NCBI GenBank assembly: GCA_028280715.1
Contig: JANQLG010000040.1
Coordinates: 25,566 to 89,565, forward strand
Direction of reading: 5' to 3'
Source of the DNA: Spongiibacteraceae bacterium
GTDB taxonomy: Bacteria > Pseudomonadota > Gammaproteobacteria > Pseudomonadales > Dasaniaceae
Length of the DNA stretch: 64,000 nucleotides
Below the pieces are notes generated by a model. It worked only from the letters and a program-made list of their open reading frames with translations, searched no databases and had not been told where the DNA came from. Position numbers and translations under genes: made by a program. Shown piece by piece: positions 1 through 9,085 of this stretch. Numbering within the stretch: the stretch's first letter is position 1; every line of letters starts with the position of its first letter.

Positions 1-2
1 GG

Positions 3-236
3 TGTACGGGAGCGGCGCAGGGTTATATAGAAAAGGCAGCAGCCCTGGAGGTGGATGCCTTTTTGTCAGGAGAGATCTCCGAGCAAACTGTTCATCAGGC
101 CAGAGAGTTGGGAATCCACTATATTGCTGCCGGTCATCACGCCACAGAGCGTTATGGCGTGCAGGCTGTCGGAAAACATCTGCAATTGGAATTGGGAGTG
201 GATTACCAATTTATTGATATTGATAATCCAGTCTAG
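3..236 (+). CDS. Nif3-like dinuclear metal centre protein, C-terminal end (partial)
   Basis: This is the 3' end of a gene that begins before the window. The reading frame is open from base 3 to the TAG at 234-236. The visible 77 residues match the end of the Nif3/YbgI family (GTP cyclohydrolase I type 2-like), including the segment [17 protein letters not shown] followed by [11 protein letters not shown], where the HHATE histidines and glutamate belong to the two-metal site of this family. The family binds two metal ions, but its physiological reaction is still debated. The gene converges on zapG, only 11 bases away. The N-terminal half cannot be judged. Confidence 0.88.
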   Translation, partial: CTGAAQGYIEKAAALEVDAFLSGEISEQTVHQARELGIHYIAAGHHATERYGVQAVGKHLQLELGVDYQFIDIDNPV

Positions 237-247
237 CGTTTTAAGCT

Positions 248-727
248 TTATTTATTGCTGGCGCTGGCAGGGATTTCTGCTTCTTCGGTACCGTTTTTTT
301 GAATGCCAAATTCTTCATTTAACATACCAGGTTCATTGTTGCTCGATTTGGGGGCGTAATCCAGTGGCGGAGTAATGGGCTGGATGTCATCAATCTCTTC
401 ATTATCGTTGGCATCGTCGGCGGCTATCATTTTCAGTGATTGTTGAGCGTTTTCGCCAGCCAGTTTCTGTGCACCTTTAGCTAAGTGGTTGTGTACGTCG
501 CGGTAGCTGTCAGTGAGTTGGTTGAGCAGTTCGGCAGTTTCGACAAAATGCTCAGTGACTTCATGCTGATAATCCTGTTGTTTGCGCTCTAGATCGTCCA
601 GATGTTTTTCAAGTTTGCGCTGGGCTTGTGGAGAGTTAGCAGATTTTTGGGCAATCAAAAAACCACCGATCAAACCTATCAGTAGCATTGCTAAACCGAA
701 AGCGAGAAGGAGTTCCAAAGAGTACAC
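248..727 (-). CDS. zapG: ZapG/YhcB family (DUF1043) inner-membrane protein
   Basis: A 159-residue protein with one N-terminal membrane segment (residues about 5-25, rich in L, A and G) followed by a cytoplasmic coiled coil, as in the YhcB/ZapG (DUF1043) family. The conserved stretch after the helix (QRKLEKHLDDLERKQQ and then HFVETAELLNQLTDSYR) is typical. The family links division and envelope growth in gammaproteobacteria. The C-terminal 50 residues are acidic and proline-rich and look disordered. It lies divergent from zapE (199 bases apart), a neighbourhood also seen in related genomes. The function is taken from the family, not shown here. Confidence 0.88.
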   Translation of the reverse strand: MYSLELLLAFGLAMLLIGLIGGFLIAQKSANSPQAQRKLEKHLDDLERKQQDYQHEVTEHFVETAELLNQLTDSYRDVHNHLAKGAQKLAGENAQQSLKMIAADDANDNEEIDDIQPITPPLDYAPKSSNNEPGMLNEEFGIQKNGTEEAEIPASASNK

Positions 728-926
728 AGTGTTTCCTTTTGTTTGTGGGTGTTATTTCTAAATACAAATCGAGTTAGTAGTATACCTGCTAAGCTCATCA
801 TTCTTGTAGTGGCAATTTAGTTAGCGGCAATTCTTTGATATGGATTAGTTGTTAGGGAAATTGCCATCACAGGTTGATACCGTTAAAGTGGCGGCTTTTT
901 CCGCATAGGCCACTATTTCTGCCGCT

Positions 927-2039
927 ATGACACCGAAACAGCGCTATCAACATGATCTGCAGCAATCTGATTTTACTTATGATCCTGCTCAGGAAGCAGC
1001 AGTAGAGCATTTGCAGGATTTGTATCAGCGTTTACTTGAAGCAGAGTGGCAGTCTAACAAGCAAGGTGGGTTTCTACGCGTGTTACAGCGTTTTAAAGCG
1101 CCTGATCCGGTTACTCCTGTTAAAGGGTTGTATTTTTGGGGTGGAGTAGGCCGCGGCAAAACCTACTTGATGGATGCCTTTTACGACTCATTGCCCTTTG
1201 AGCGCAAGATGCGAGCGCATTTTCACCGCTTTATGCAGCGTGTGCATCAGGAATTGCGTAAATTAGATGGGGAAAAAAACCCGCTTAGCATTATCGCCGA
1301 TATGCTGGCTGCTGAGGCGCGGGTTATCTGCTTCGATGAATTTTTTGTCTCCGATATCACTGATGCCATGATTTTGGGTGGGTTGTTCGAGCAATTATTT
1401 GGTCGTGGTGTCACGCTGGTGGCAACGTCTAATATTATTCCCGATGGATTGTACATGGATGGTTTGCAGCGCAGCCGATTTCTGCCCGCTATTGCCTTGA
1501 TCAACGAGCACACTGAAGTGATTAATGTGGATGGTGGTATTGATTACCGCTTGCGAGCCCTGGAACAGGCGGAGCTATATCACTTCCCTTTGGATGCCGA
1601 GGCGGATAAAAGTCTTGAGCGTTCATTTGTCAGTTTAAATCCGGACAGTGAACACGTACTGGAAAATGAGGCGTTGGATATTGAAGGCAGGCCGATTGTT
1701 GCTCGCTGTGTATCTGATGATATCGCCTGGTTCGAGTTTGCCGAGCTATGTGATGGCCCGCGCAGCCAGAATGATTACATTGAACTGGCGCGTGAATTTC
1801 ACGCCATATTGATTAGTAACGTGCCGCAGATGGCGGCCTCGACCGATGATCAGGCTAGGCGTTTTATTAATCTGGTTGATGAATTTTATGATCGCAACGT
1901 TAAGCTGGTGCTGTCGGCTGAAGTGTCACTCGAGCAGCTCTATGCAGGTGGTAAGCTGGATTTTGAATTTGAGCGTACCCAAAGTCGATTGCTGGAAATG
2001 CAATCTCACGATTATCTGGCTAAGGGGCATAGGCCCTAG
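927..2039 (+). CDS. zapE: ZapE/AFG1-like cell division ATPase
   Basis: A 370-residue AFG1-like P-loop ATPase, about the usual length for ZapE, which acts at the division ring under stress and is peripheral to the inner membrane. The Walker A motif GGVGRGKT is near residue 72, followed by the family signature HFHRFMQ and the Walker B region VICFDEFFVSDI near residue 140. The ATG at 927 is taken as start because the next in-frame Met would remove conserved N-terminal sequence. It sits directly upstream of rplM-rpsI, its usual gammaproteobacterial location, but a good promoter in the 294-base gap suggests that the ribosomal genes are transcribed separately. Confidence 0.93.
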   Translation: MTPKQRYQHDLQQSDFTYDPAQEAAVEHLQDLYQRLLEAEWQSNKQGGFLRVLQRFKAPDPVTPVKGLYFWGGVGRGKTYLMDAFYDSLPFERKMRAHFHRFMQRVHQELRKLDGEKNPLSIIADMLAAEARVICFDEFFVSDITDAMILGGLFEQLFGRGVTLVATSNIIPDGLYMDGLQRSRFLPAIALINEHTEVINVDGGIDYRLRALEQAELYHFPLDAEADKSLERSFVSLNPDSEHVLENEALDIEGRPIVARCVSDDIAWFEFAELCDGPRSQNDYIELAREFHAILISNVPQMAASTDDQARRFINLVDEFYDRNVKLVLSAEVSLEQLYAGGKLDFEFERTQSRLLEMQSHDYLAKGHRP

Positions 2040-2151
2040 GGCGTGAAGAGTTAGGACGTAGTTAATAATGAGAATAAACCCTATGAAATGGGTCTTTTGC
2101 CAAGTTCTTGAATCACGGCAAAAAAACCTGCTCCTAATGTCTGTTAAGTGC

Positions 2152-2180
2152 TTGAAAATAGTAGGTCACCTCTGTAGAAT
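2152..2180 (+). promoter_or_regulatory. Predicted sigma-70 promoter of rplM-rpsI
   Basis: TTGAAA at 2152-2157 and TAGAAT at 2175-2180 are separated by exactly 17 bases, giving a near-consensus promoter. Transcription would start near 2187, leaving a leader of about 145 bases before rplM. That leader contains several G/C runs that could fold and is where autoregulation of the L13-S9 operon would be expected, although I cannot match it to a known leader family. Confidence 0.65.
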
Positions 2181-2333
2181 TCGCGCTCTTTGTAACGGAG
2201 CCCCCCAGGTTTAGTGGGTTTGACCGTACTGAATACGAGAAATGACCCCGGATTTGAGATTTGCCGGTGGTATGGATATAGAACGCCCCTGTGGCATTAG
2301 ATCGGCCTGATGTGGCCTCTTGAGGTTTAAAGA

Positions 2334-2762
2334 ATGAAGACCTTTAGTGCAAAACCTGACGCTGTGAAGCGCGATTGGTATGTGGTTGACGCCGATGGCA
2401 AAACCCTGGGTCGTTTGGCAGCCGAAATTGCCCATCGTCTGCGTGGCAAACATAAGCCTGAGTACACACCTCACGTTGATACCGGTGATTACATCGTTGT
2501 TATCAATGCAGAGAAGGTGCATGTAACAGGTAATAAAGCGAAAGATAAGATGTATTACCATCACACCGGTTATGTAGGTAATCTGAAATCAATCAGCTTT
2601 GAAAAGTTGATTGATAAAGCCCCTGAAAGAGCTATTCAAACGGCTGTTAAAGGCATGTTGCCACACAACCCATTAGGTCGTGAGATGTTTAGAAAGCTGA
2701 AAGTGTACGCTGGCAGCGAGCATCCTCATACAGCACAACAACCACAACCGCTAAGCGTATAA
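2334..2762 (+). CDS. rplM: Ribosomal protein L13 (uL13)
   Basis: A 142-residue protein, the standard bacterial length, with the L13 signatures [15 protein letters not shown] at the N terminus, [17 protein letters not shown] near residue 40, and [16 protein letters not shown] followed by Y.G..HPH.AQQP near the C terminus. It is an early assembly protein of the large ribosomal subunit that binds 23S rRNA. It is cotranscribed with rpsI, which starts 22 bases downstream, and is probably expressed from the promoter at 2152-2180. Confidence 0.98.
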   Translation: MKTFSAKPDAVKRDWYVVDADGKTLGRLAAEIAHRLRGKHKPEYTPHVDTGDYIVVINAEKVHVTGNKAKDKMYYHHTGYVGNLKSISFEKLIDKAPERAIQTAVKGMLPHNPLGREMFRKLKVYAGSEHPHTAQQPQPLSV

Positions 2763-2784
2763 CGCTTTTTATACGGAATAGATC

Positions 2785-3177
2785 ATGTCAGTGACTCAAT
2801 ATTACGGTACCGGCCGCCGCAAGACTTCAACAGCACGTGTTTTCATGCAGTCTGGTGAAGGCAGCATCACAGTTAATAAGCGCCCTTTGGATCAATTTTT
2901 TGGTCGTGAAGTGGCAAGAATGATTGTTAAACAGCCACTTGAGTTGGTTGATATGGTTGATAAGTTTGACCTGAATGTCACAGTTGCTGGTGGTGGTAGC
3001 TTTGGTCAAGCAGGTGCGATTCGCCACGGTATTACTCGTGCTTTGATGGAATACGATGAGTCGCTTCGCGGTGCTCTGCGTGCAGAAGGTTATGTCACAC
3101 GTGATGCTCGTGAGGTGGAACGTAAGAAAGTCGGCCTGCGCAAAGCACGTAAAAAGCCTCAGTTCTCGAAACGTTAA
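2785..3177 (+). CDS. rpsI: Ribosomal protein S9 (uS9)
   Basis: A 130-residue protein identical in layout to bacterial S9: the start [15 protein letters not shown], the central [18 protein letters not shown], and the basic tail ending [12 protein letters not shown], whose last residues reach the ribosomal P site. It is the second gene of the rplM-rpsI operon. A rho-independent terminator follows at 3246-3280. Confidence 0.98.
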   Translation: MSVTQYYGTGRRKTSTARVFMQSGEGSITVNKRPLDQFFGREVARMIVKQPLELVDMVDKFDLNVTVAGGGSFGQAGAIRHGITRALMEYDESLRGALRAEGYVTRDAREVERKKVGLRKARKKPQFSKR

Positions 3178-3245
3178 TTGCTGGCTTATCTGGATTGGAG
3201 TTGCCGAATTTTGCAAGGTGTTGGGAATTCCGGTAACTCAAAGAA

Positions 3246-3280
3246 AACGTCCACGATTGATTCAGTCTGGGCGTTTTTTT
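3246..3280 (+). terminator. Rho-independent terminator after rpsI
   Basis: A 7-bp stem (AACGTCC with GGGCGTT, including one G-T pair) has a 16-base loop and is followed by a run of seven T. It ends the rplM-rpsI transcript. The remaining 258 bases to petA contain no gene that I can support and presumably carry the petA promoter. Confidence 0.7.
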
Positions 3281-3538
3281 ATGACTGTAATTCAACTGAA
3301 AATTGAAACATAAAGACGGTGGAATAAAAGGCCCATCCATTTTTGAAGATAGACTGAACCCCTTGAACTAAAAGGGTTTATTTCTTGTAAGCGGCGTCTA
3401 ACTTCTTTACTATTTGGGCCATTTGAAAATCGCGCTACCCAGTTTTTACTTTGATCAAAACCCGTTGTGCAGGGATTTGGATTTACTTTCAAACCTTTGT
3501 CTGGGTTCAAATCGCTAGTCTTGTAGGGGGAATACGTC

Positions 3539-4138
3539 ATGGCTAATGACGGTGTCAACACTACACGGCGACGCTTTCTGACAGCTGCTACCACTGTGGT
3601 AGGTGCAGCAGGAGCTGTCGGTGTTGCTGTGCCATTCGTGGGTTCCTGGAACCCGAGCGCCAAAGCGAAAGCAGCTGGTGCACCCGTTAAATTTGATATC
3701 AGCAAACTCGAACCAGGTGAAATGAAGGTGGTTGAGTGGCGAGGCAAGCCGGTTTATGTTGTCCGTCGTAATGCTGAAGCTGTTGCGCAGCTGGAAAGCC
3801 TCGAAGGCTCACTGAAGGATCCTGGCTCCAGTGAAGCTAGTCAGCCTCAGTATATTTCTGGTGCAGAACGCGCGTTAAACCCTGAATATATGGTGTTGGT
3901 GGGGCTTTGTACTCACTTGGGTTGTGCTCCTAAATATCGCCCGGAAGTTGGTACGATACCTACCAGCGATGGTAGCGAATGGGTAGGTGGTTTCTTCTGC
4001 CCTTGTCACGGTTCCATGTTTGATTTGTCTGGTCGCGTCTATAAGGGCGTGCCTGCTTCGGCAAACCTGGAGATTCCCCCTTATTCGTATGAAGGCGGTA
4101 GCATTCTTGTTATCGGCGTGGATCAGGAGACAGCCTAA
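3539..4138 (+). CDS. petA: Ubiquinol-cytochrome c reductase iron-sulfur (Rieske) subunit
   Basis: A 199-residue Rieske subunit of the cytochrome bc1 complex. The N terminus carries a twin-arginine signal-anchor (TTRRRFLTAA, then a hydrophobic alanine/glycine/valine-rich helix), so the protein is Tat-exported and held by one helix. The 2Fe-2S ligands are in CTHLGC (near residue 123) and CPCHGS (near residue 153). A strong ribosome site (GGGGG) lies 8 bases before the ATG. The TAA stop overlaps the ATG of the next gene (TAATG), so the two are translationally coupled. Confidence 0.96.
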   Translation: MANDGVNTTRRRFLTAATTVVGAAGAVGVAVPFVGSWNPSAKAKAAGAPVKFDISKLEPGEMKVVEWRGKPVYVVRRNAEAVAQLESLEGSLKDPGSSEASQPQYISGAERALNPEYMVLVGLCTHLGCAPKYRPEVGTIPTSDGSEWVGGFFCPCHGSMFDLSGRVYKGVPASANLEIPPYSYEGGSILVIGVDQETA

Positions 4139-6228
4139 TGATCAATATGCTTGTTGGATTGAGAGATTGGGTTGATGAGCGTCTGCCAATTATGCGCGCC
4201 TGGAACACCCACATGGGGCAGTACTACGCGCCCAAAAACTTTAACTTCTGGTACTTCTTTGGTGTGCTGTCACTAGTGGTATTGGTTAACCAATTGTTAA
4301 CTGGCATCTGGTTGACGATGAGCTACACCCCTAGTGCGGAAGAAGCCTTTAAATCTGTCGAATACATCATGCGTGATGTCGATTACGGATGGATTATCCG
4401 TTACATGCACTCCACCGGTGCTTCGGCATTTTTCGTAGTGGTATACCTGCATATGTTCCGAGCTTTATTGTACGGATCCTATAAAAAGCCTCGTGAGTTG
4501 ATCTGGCTGTTCGGTATGTTGATCTTTGTTGCATTGATGGCCGAAGCCTTTGTGGGTTACGTACTGCCCTGGGGACAAATGTCTTACTGGGGGGCGCAGG
4601 TAATCATCTCCCTATTTGGAGCAATTCCTGTTGTCGGTGAAGATATTGTTCAATGGATTCGCGGTGACTTCCTGATCTCGGGTATTACTTTGAACCGTTT
4701 CTTTGCATTGCACGTTGTTGCTTTGCCAATCGTTTTATTAGGTTTGGTTGTGCTGCACTTGTTAGCTCTACATGAAGTGGGTTCCAACAACCCTGATGGT
4801 GTAGATATCAAGAAAAACAAGGATGAAAACGGTATCCCGGTTGATGGTGTTGCTTTCCACCCTTATTACACTGTACATGATCTGCAAGCTATTGCTGTCT
4901 TCCTGGCGGCTTTTGCAGGCATTATTTTCTTTGCGCCTGAGATGTATGGTTACTTCCTGGAGTATGCGAACTTTGAAATCGCCAACTCGTTGAAAACGCC
5001 TGACCATATTGCGCCTGTGTGGTACTTCACGCCCTTCTATTCAGTGCTGCGAGCAGTGCCTGATAAGCTGCTGGGCTTTATTGCCTTTGCCGCGTCTGTA
5101 GCGATTCCGTTTGTCTTGCCTTGGCTGGATCGCAGCCCGGTTAAGTCGATCCGTTATAAAGGCATGGCCAGTAAAGTGATGTTGGTGCTCTTTATTGCCT
5201 CATTCATCATTTTGGGTGTGTTGGGTGTTAAAAGTCCAACACCTGAACGTACACTATTGGCTCAAATCTGTACGGTTATTTACTTCGGCTTTTTCATCGG
5301 CATGCCTATCTGGACTTCCATTGAGAAGGTTAAGCCTGTACCTGAGCGAGTCACTATGAATGGTGGCATGGGGTTCTGGAAATCTGTCGGTGTAGCTATT
5401 CTGATCGGTGCTCTGACCATCATACCTTTGGAAGCCGTAGGTGCTGAGACAGATGTCCAACTTGACCATATTTCTGTTGATGCCAATGACAAAGCCTCTC
5501 TGCAAACTGGAGCCATGCTATATATGAACTATTGCATGGCCTGTCACTCGCTAAAGTATGCACGTTATGAGCGTACCGCCAATGATATTGGTGTACCTAC
5601 AGAGTTGTTTGCGGGTGATTTAAATAAAGGCATCAAGGCCAATTTGAAATTTGAAGGTATGTCCGGAGAAATTGAAGGCACTAACAAAATTGGTGACCTG
5701 ATGGAAAACTCTATGCCTGCAGATATGGCAAAACGCTGGTTTGGTGCTGCTCCTCCCGATTTGACACTAATCGCTCGTTCTCGCAACCCCGATTGGTTGT
5801 ACACTTATTTGCGTTCTTTTCACAAAGATCCTTCACGTCCTTACGGTGTGAATAACACCGTATTTAAAGATGTGGGTATGCCACATGTATTGCTTGAGCT
5901 GCAAGGTTTAACTGAATGTGCGCCTGGTTCTGCGTTAGCTGCCAATGGTGGTATTAAGCGTGATGAGTTGACTGGCGAAGAAGTGCTGTTTGATGAAGAA
6001 GGGCATGCTCTGAATCCATGTGGTCGCTTTAACGTTATTGAAGAGGGCAGTATGTCGTCAGAGGAATACGATAAGGCGGTTTATGACCTGGTTAACTTCC
6101 TTGCCTATGTTGCTGAGCCGATGGCAGAGGATCGTAAACGTCTGGGTATCTATGTATTGTTGTTCATCGCACTGTTCTTTGTATTTGCGTATCTTCTGAA
6201 CCGCGAATATTGGAAAGATATTCACTAA
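4138..6228 (+). CDS. Fused cytochrome b / cytochrome c1 of the bc1 complex
   Basis: A single 696-residue frame holds two bc1 subunits. Residues 1 to about 406 are cytochrome b: eight membrane segments, paired heme-ligand histidines and the Qo-site motif PVWYF near residue 298. Residues 407 onward are cytochrome c1: a signal-like helix ending at AVGA, the heme motif CMACH at residues 466-470, FGAAPPDLTLIAR, a methionine-containing VGMPHVL, and a C-terminal anchor helix. In most gammaproteobacteria these are two genes, petB and petC. The fused form resembles FbcH of Bradyrhizobium, which is cut by signal peptidase after translation. An internal ATG at 5356 with a weak GAG-type ribosome site could also start c1 separately. 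Confidence 0.92.
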   Translation: MINMLVGLRDWVDERLPIMRAWNTHMGQYYAPKNFNFWYFFGVLSLVVLVNQLLTGIWLTMSYTPSAEEAFKSVEYIMRDVDYGWIIRYMHSTGASAFFVVVYLHMFRALLYGSYKKPRELIWLFGMLIFVALMAEAFVGYVLPWGQMSYWGAQVIISLFGAIPVVGEDIVQWIRGDFLISGITLNRFFALHVVALPIVLLGLVVLHLLALHEVGSNNPDGVDIKKNKDENGIPVDGVAFHPYYTVHDLQAIAVFLAAFAGIIFFAPEMYGYFLEYANFEIANSLKTPDHIAPVWYFTPFYSVLRAVPDKLLGFIAFAASVAIPFVLPWLDRSPVKSIRYKGMASKVMLVLFIASFIILGVLGVKSPTPERTLLAQICTVIYFGFFIGMPIWTSIEKVKPVPERVTMNGGMGFWKSVGVAILIGALTIIPLEAVGAETDVQLDHISVDANDKASLQTGAMLYMNYCMACHSLKYARYERTANDIGVPTELFAGDLNKGIKANLKFEGMSGEIEGTNKIGDLMENSMPADMAKRWFGAAPPDLTLIARSRNPDWLYTYLRSFHKDPSRPYGVNNTVFKDVGMPHVLLELQGLTECAPGSALAANGGIKRDELTGEEVLFDEEGHALNPCGRFNVIEEGSMSSEEYDKAVYDLVNFLAYVAEPMAEDRKRLGIYVLLFIALFFVFAYLLNREYWKDIH

Positions 6229-6316
6229 ATAAATTTTGCCAGGGCGTTCATTATTAACGATGAATGCCTTCTATTGGCAGCAATGGTAAAAGCTGTTTAC
6301 AGCTGAGGAAAGATTC

Positions 6317-6961
6317 ATGGGTGTAGTTGCAAAACGTTCTTCAATGACGTTTTTTTCAGATGGCGCCAGCCATTACAGCCACCGCGTGCGTATTGTTTTG
6401 GCAGAGAAAGCTGTAACAGTCGATATTATTGAGACTGATGAGAATAACCTGCCAGAAGAGTTAGCCGACTTAAATCCCTATAACAGTTTGCCAACGTTAT
6501 TGGATCGCGATTTGGTGCTTTACGAATCAAAAGTGATGATGGAATATCTGGATGAGCGTTTTCCTCATCCACCATTATTGCCGGTTTATCCTGTTGCGCG
6601 TGGTTCCAGTCGCCAGTTTATTTATCGTATCGAAAAGGATTGGTGCATGTTGGTTGATGATATTCTTGCCGGTGGAAATGCCAAAGATATGGATAAAAAG
6701 CGTAAAGAGCTTCGTGAAGGTTTGTTAGCCATTGCGCCTATCTTTCAGGAAAAGCCTTTCTTTATGAACGATGAATTTACTATCGTTGATTGTTGTTTGG
6801 CACCTATTTTATGGCGTTTGCCTGAGCTAGGTATTGAATTGCCTAGTACAAAACAATCCAAACCGCTGCTTGAATATATGGAGCGTTTGTTTGAGCGTGA
6901 ATCCTTTAAGGAAAGTTTGTCAGAGCAAGAGCGCGAGATGCGTAGCCCACAAACTGTGTAA
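6317..6961 (+). CDS. sspA: Stringent starvation protein A
   Basis: A 214-residue protein with a glutathione-transferase fold: thioredoxin-like N-terminal half starting [18 protein letters not shown], where the position of a redox cysteine is taken by other residues as in SspA, then [37 protein letters not shown] sequence and a helical C-terminal domain. SspA binds RNA polymerase and modulates transcription in stationary phase and stress. It follows the bc1 operon and precedes sspB, the conserved order. The ATG at 6317 has the AGGAAAG ribosome site upstream. A strong terminator lies between sspA and sspB. Confidence 0.95.
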   Translation: MGVVAKRSSMTFFSDGASHYSHRVRIVLAEKAVTVDIIETDENNLPEELADLNPYNSLPTLLDRDLVLYESKVMMEYLDERFPHPPLLPVYPVARGSSRQFIYRIEKDWCMLVDDILAGGNAKDMDKKRKELREGLLAIAPIFQEKPFFMNDEFTIVDCCLAPILWRLPELGIELPSTKQSKPLLEYMERLFERESFKESLSEQEREMRSPQTV

Positions 6962-6976
6962 TAAGAATAAATTTTG

Positions 6977-7008
6977 AAAAAAGGGGGTGAATATTCACCC
7001 CCTTTTTT
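6977..7008 (+). terminator. Strong terminator after sspA
   Basis: A perfect 13-bp stem (AAAAGGGGGTGAA with its complement) has a 2-base loop and ends in a T run. It is nearly symmetric, so could work on both strands. It lies between sspA and sspB, so sspB either has its own promoter or depends on read-through. Confidence 0.88.
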
Positions 7009-7061
7009 GATTTTAGTGTATCGTAACAATACTTCTTTTATGAGGCATATTGGCTTTCATC

Positions 7062-7481
7062 ATGAGTATGACGTCTAGTCGTCCCTTTATTGTTAGAGCG
7101 CTTTACGAGTGGATACTCGAAAACGATTGCACTCCTTATGTGTTAGTTAATGCTTTGGCTGAGCAAGTGGAGGTACCTCAGCAATACGTTAAAAATGGTC
7201 AAATCGTTTTAAACGTATCGCCTGTTGCTGTCATGGATTTATTGCTCACCAACGAATCGATGAGTTTTAATGGCCGTTTTGGTGGTGTGCCAATGGATGT
7301 ATTTGTGCCAATGCCAGCAGTGATGGGTATTTATGCCAGAGAAAACGGCCAAGGTATGATTTTTGAATCGGAGGATGCTGATCCAGAACCGCCGAAGCCG
7401 GAAAAGCCTCGTTCTGTACCTAAAGTGGTGAAGGAAAAACCAGAGTCAAAAAACAAGCCCGGGTTGAGAGTCGTCAAATAA
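7062..7481 (+). CDS. sspB: ClpXP protease specificity-enhancing factor SspB
   Basis: A 139-residue SspB: the folded ssrA-tag-binding domain starts at RPFIVRALYEWILEND and contains GQIVLNVSP, FNGRFGG and IYARENGQGM; a proline/lysine-rich flexible linker follows, and the C-terminal GLRVVK is the ClpX-docking tail. It delivers ssrA-tagged proteins to ClpXP. The start is uncertain. ATG at 7062 leaves six residues before the conserved core and is preferred; a TTG at 7050 lies nearer a TGAGG sequence and would add four residues. Confidence 0.93.
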   Translation: MSMTSSRPFIVRALYEWILENDCTPYVLVNALAEQVEVPQQYVKNGQIVLNVSPVAVMDLLLTNESMSFNGRFGGVPMDVFVPMPAVMGIYARENGQGMIFESEDADPEPPKPEKPRSVPKVVKEKPESKNKPGLRVVK

Positions 7482-7510
7482 TCATCTCATCCCAAGCTGA
7501 TAATTTCTCA

Positions 7511-8083
7511 TTAGATATATTCAAATATTCGCACAACCTTTTGCACGCCAGAGGTTTTTCTGGCTACTTCTGCCGCGCGGTCGGCTTCGTCTTTACTCAC
7601 TAAGCCCATTAAATAAACTACGCCATTTTCGGTAGTGACCTTGATGCGTCGTCCCTGAGTTTCACCGTTAGCAAATAATTTGCTTTTTACTTTTGTAGTT
7701 ATCCAGGAATCATTGGAGCGGGCAACCCAGGAAGTAGACCCTGAAATTGTCAATTCATTATGCACACGGCGCACATTGCCTATTTGGGCAATGGTTTTGG
7801 CCGCGAGTTGGCGGAGATCCTCAGAAGGTACCTGACCTGCAAGCAATACAACGCCATTGTAACTGGTGACAACAATATGCGCCTGCGCTAGTTCGGGGTG
7901 CGCTTTATCAATATTGACGAGAGATTTGATCTCAATGATTCCGTCATCGATATAGGCTCCGGTTGTTCTCTTGTCCGGCTTCTCAGGAATAGGGTCTGCT
8001 GTAGTTGCTGAAATAATACTGGAGCAACCCTGCAGAAAAGGAATGAGAGCAATTATGAATAATAAGATAGTACGTTGCATCAC
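7511..8083 (-). CDS. dolP: BON-domain outer-membrane lipoprotein (DolP/YraP-like)
   Basis: A 190-residue lipoprotein. The signal peptide ends in the lipobox LQGC near residue 20, and two BON domains follow (about 40-110 and 115-190), each with the pattern of a conserved GV.YL.G.V or GVVLLAG motif. DolP binds anionic phospholipid at the outer membrane and supports envelope integrity. It is the last gene of a minus-strand block lpoA-yraN-diaA-dolP with very short spacers (3 bases after diaA), the classical gammaproteobacterial arrangement. Confidence 0.93.
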   Translation of the reverse strand: MMQRTILLFIIALIPFLQGCSSIISATTADPIPEKPDKRTTGAYIDDGIIEIKSLVNIDKAHPELAQAHIVVTSYNGVVLLAGQVPSEDLRQLAAKTIAQIGNVRRVHNELTISGSTSWVARSNDSWITTKVKSKLFANGETQGRRIKVTTENGVVYLMGLVSKDEADRAAEVARKTSGVQKVVRIFEYI

Positions 8084-8086
8084 AGA

Positions 8087-8674
8087 TTAATAACCTCCGA
8101 ATAACTGTTGATCAACTAACTCACAAAGGCAGTTAATGATAAGTAGCTGCGCCTCAGCTATACGGGCGCGGTTATCGCTAGGAATATTCAGCTCCATATC
8201 TTCAGGGAGCATCAGGGCTGAAATATTGCTGTTATCCGTACGTCCCACGGATATGACAATCATTTCACGATCATGGGCTGATTGGATAGCCTGAATGGTT
8301 GTCGCAGAAGGATTATCAGAAATGAGAAATAAAATGTCACCCGACTGGCCTATCGCTCGAATTTGATTGGCGTAAATATCCTGAAAACCACTATCCTGGG
8401 TGATGGCTGTTAGTGTCGAGCTGTCACAGGATAAATTAATAACAGGTAAGCTGGGTCGCTCATATTGAAAGCGATTCAAAAAATTCGAAGAAAAGATTTG
8501 TCCAAGCGCGGCGCTTTGTCCAATGCCGCAACAGAGAATTTTGTTCTCACTTAACAAGCATTGCACCATTAATGTTGCGCATTCACTAATGATGTCAGTC
8601 AATGTTTCCAAAGACTGCATGGTGACATCAATATTGCTGTGAAACAGCTCGGTTACGGGGTTGTCGTTTTCCAT
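8087..8674 (-). CDS. diaA: SIS-domain protein DiaA/GmhA-like
   Basis: A 195-residue sugar-isomerase (SIS) domain protein with the conserved KILCCGIGQSAALGQIFSSNFLNRF segment near residue 45 and a second sugar-phosphate loop near ISDNPS. Position between yraN and dolP argues for DiaA, the DnaA-binding initiator-associating protein, rather than the heptose isomerase GmhA. Which of the two activities it has cannot be told from sequence reading alone. It is separated from yraN by 9 bases and from dolP by 3, so the three are surely cotranscribed. Confidence 0.88.
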   Translation of the reverse strand: MENDNPVTELFHSNIDVTMQSLETLTDIISECATLMVQCLLSENKILCCGIGQSAALGQIFSSNFLNRFQYERPSLPVINLSCDSSTLTAITQDSGFQDIYANQIRAIGQSGDILFLISDNPSATTIQAIQSAHDREMIVISVGRTDNSNISALMLPEDMELNIPSDNRARIAEAQLLIINCLCELVDQQLFGGY

Positions 8675-8683
8675 ATCGTATTA

Positions 8684-9085
8684 TTAACTAGTGAATGCGT
8701 TTTTAATCCAGGTCCAATGTAAATTTTTCCCATCTGGTTCGACAGCTAATACATCAAAGCGGCAGGGTAGTGCATTGTACTTGGGGTTTATAATTAAAAA
8801 ATGTTCTGCCGCTTTCAGTAGTTTCTGTTGTTTATGCCAGTTAACGCTCTCTATGGCGCCACCAAATGTTTTATTGCTTCGGTATCGGACTTCTACAAAT
8901 ACTATCTGTTCACCTGACTGCATAATGAGGTCAATTTCGCCCTGTTGGCAGCGGAAGTTGTTTTCTATATAACTAAGCCCCTTTGCCTGCAGCCATTTTT
9001 TCGCTGATGATTCTATCTCGCTGCCAATCAGCGGTTTATTTTTTGCTCTCCAAAACATTTGCTCTACCATCCGTGGTTGTTGCAT
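8684..9085 (-). CDS. yraN: YraN family (UPF0102) endonuclease-like protein
   Basis: A protein of up to 133 residues from the UPF0102 family, with a restriction-endonuclease-like core: E..A...L...G......N.RC..GEIDLI in the first half and IVFVEVRYRS in the middle, which supply the Asp and Glu-x-Lys/Arg-type residues. Its role is unclear in all bacteria. The upstream ATG makes it overlap lpoA by 50 bases; a later Met (9058) would shorten the overlap to 23 bases and leaves the conserved core intact, so the start is uncertain. Confidence 0.9.
   Translation of the reverse strand: MQQPRMVEQMFWRAKNKPLIGSEIESSAKKWLQAKGLSYIENNFRCQQGEIDLIMQSGEQIVFVEVRYRSNKTFGGAIESVNWHKQQKLLKAAEHFLIINPKYNALPCRFDVLAVEPDGKNLHWTWIKNAFTS

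Noticed and set aside
6236..6275. Hairpin GGCGTTCAT/ATGAATGCC after the bc1 operon as terminator
   Set aside because: The stem is fair, but no T run follows, so it was not listed as a terminator.
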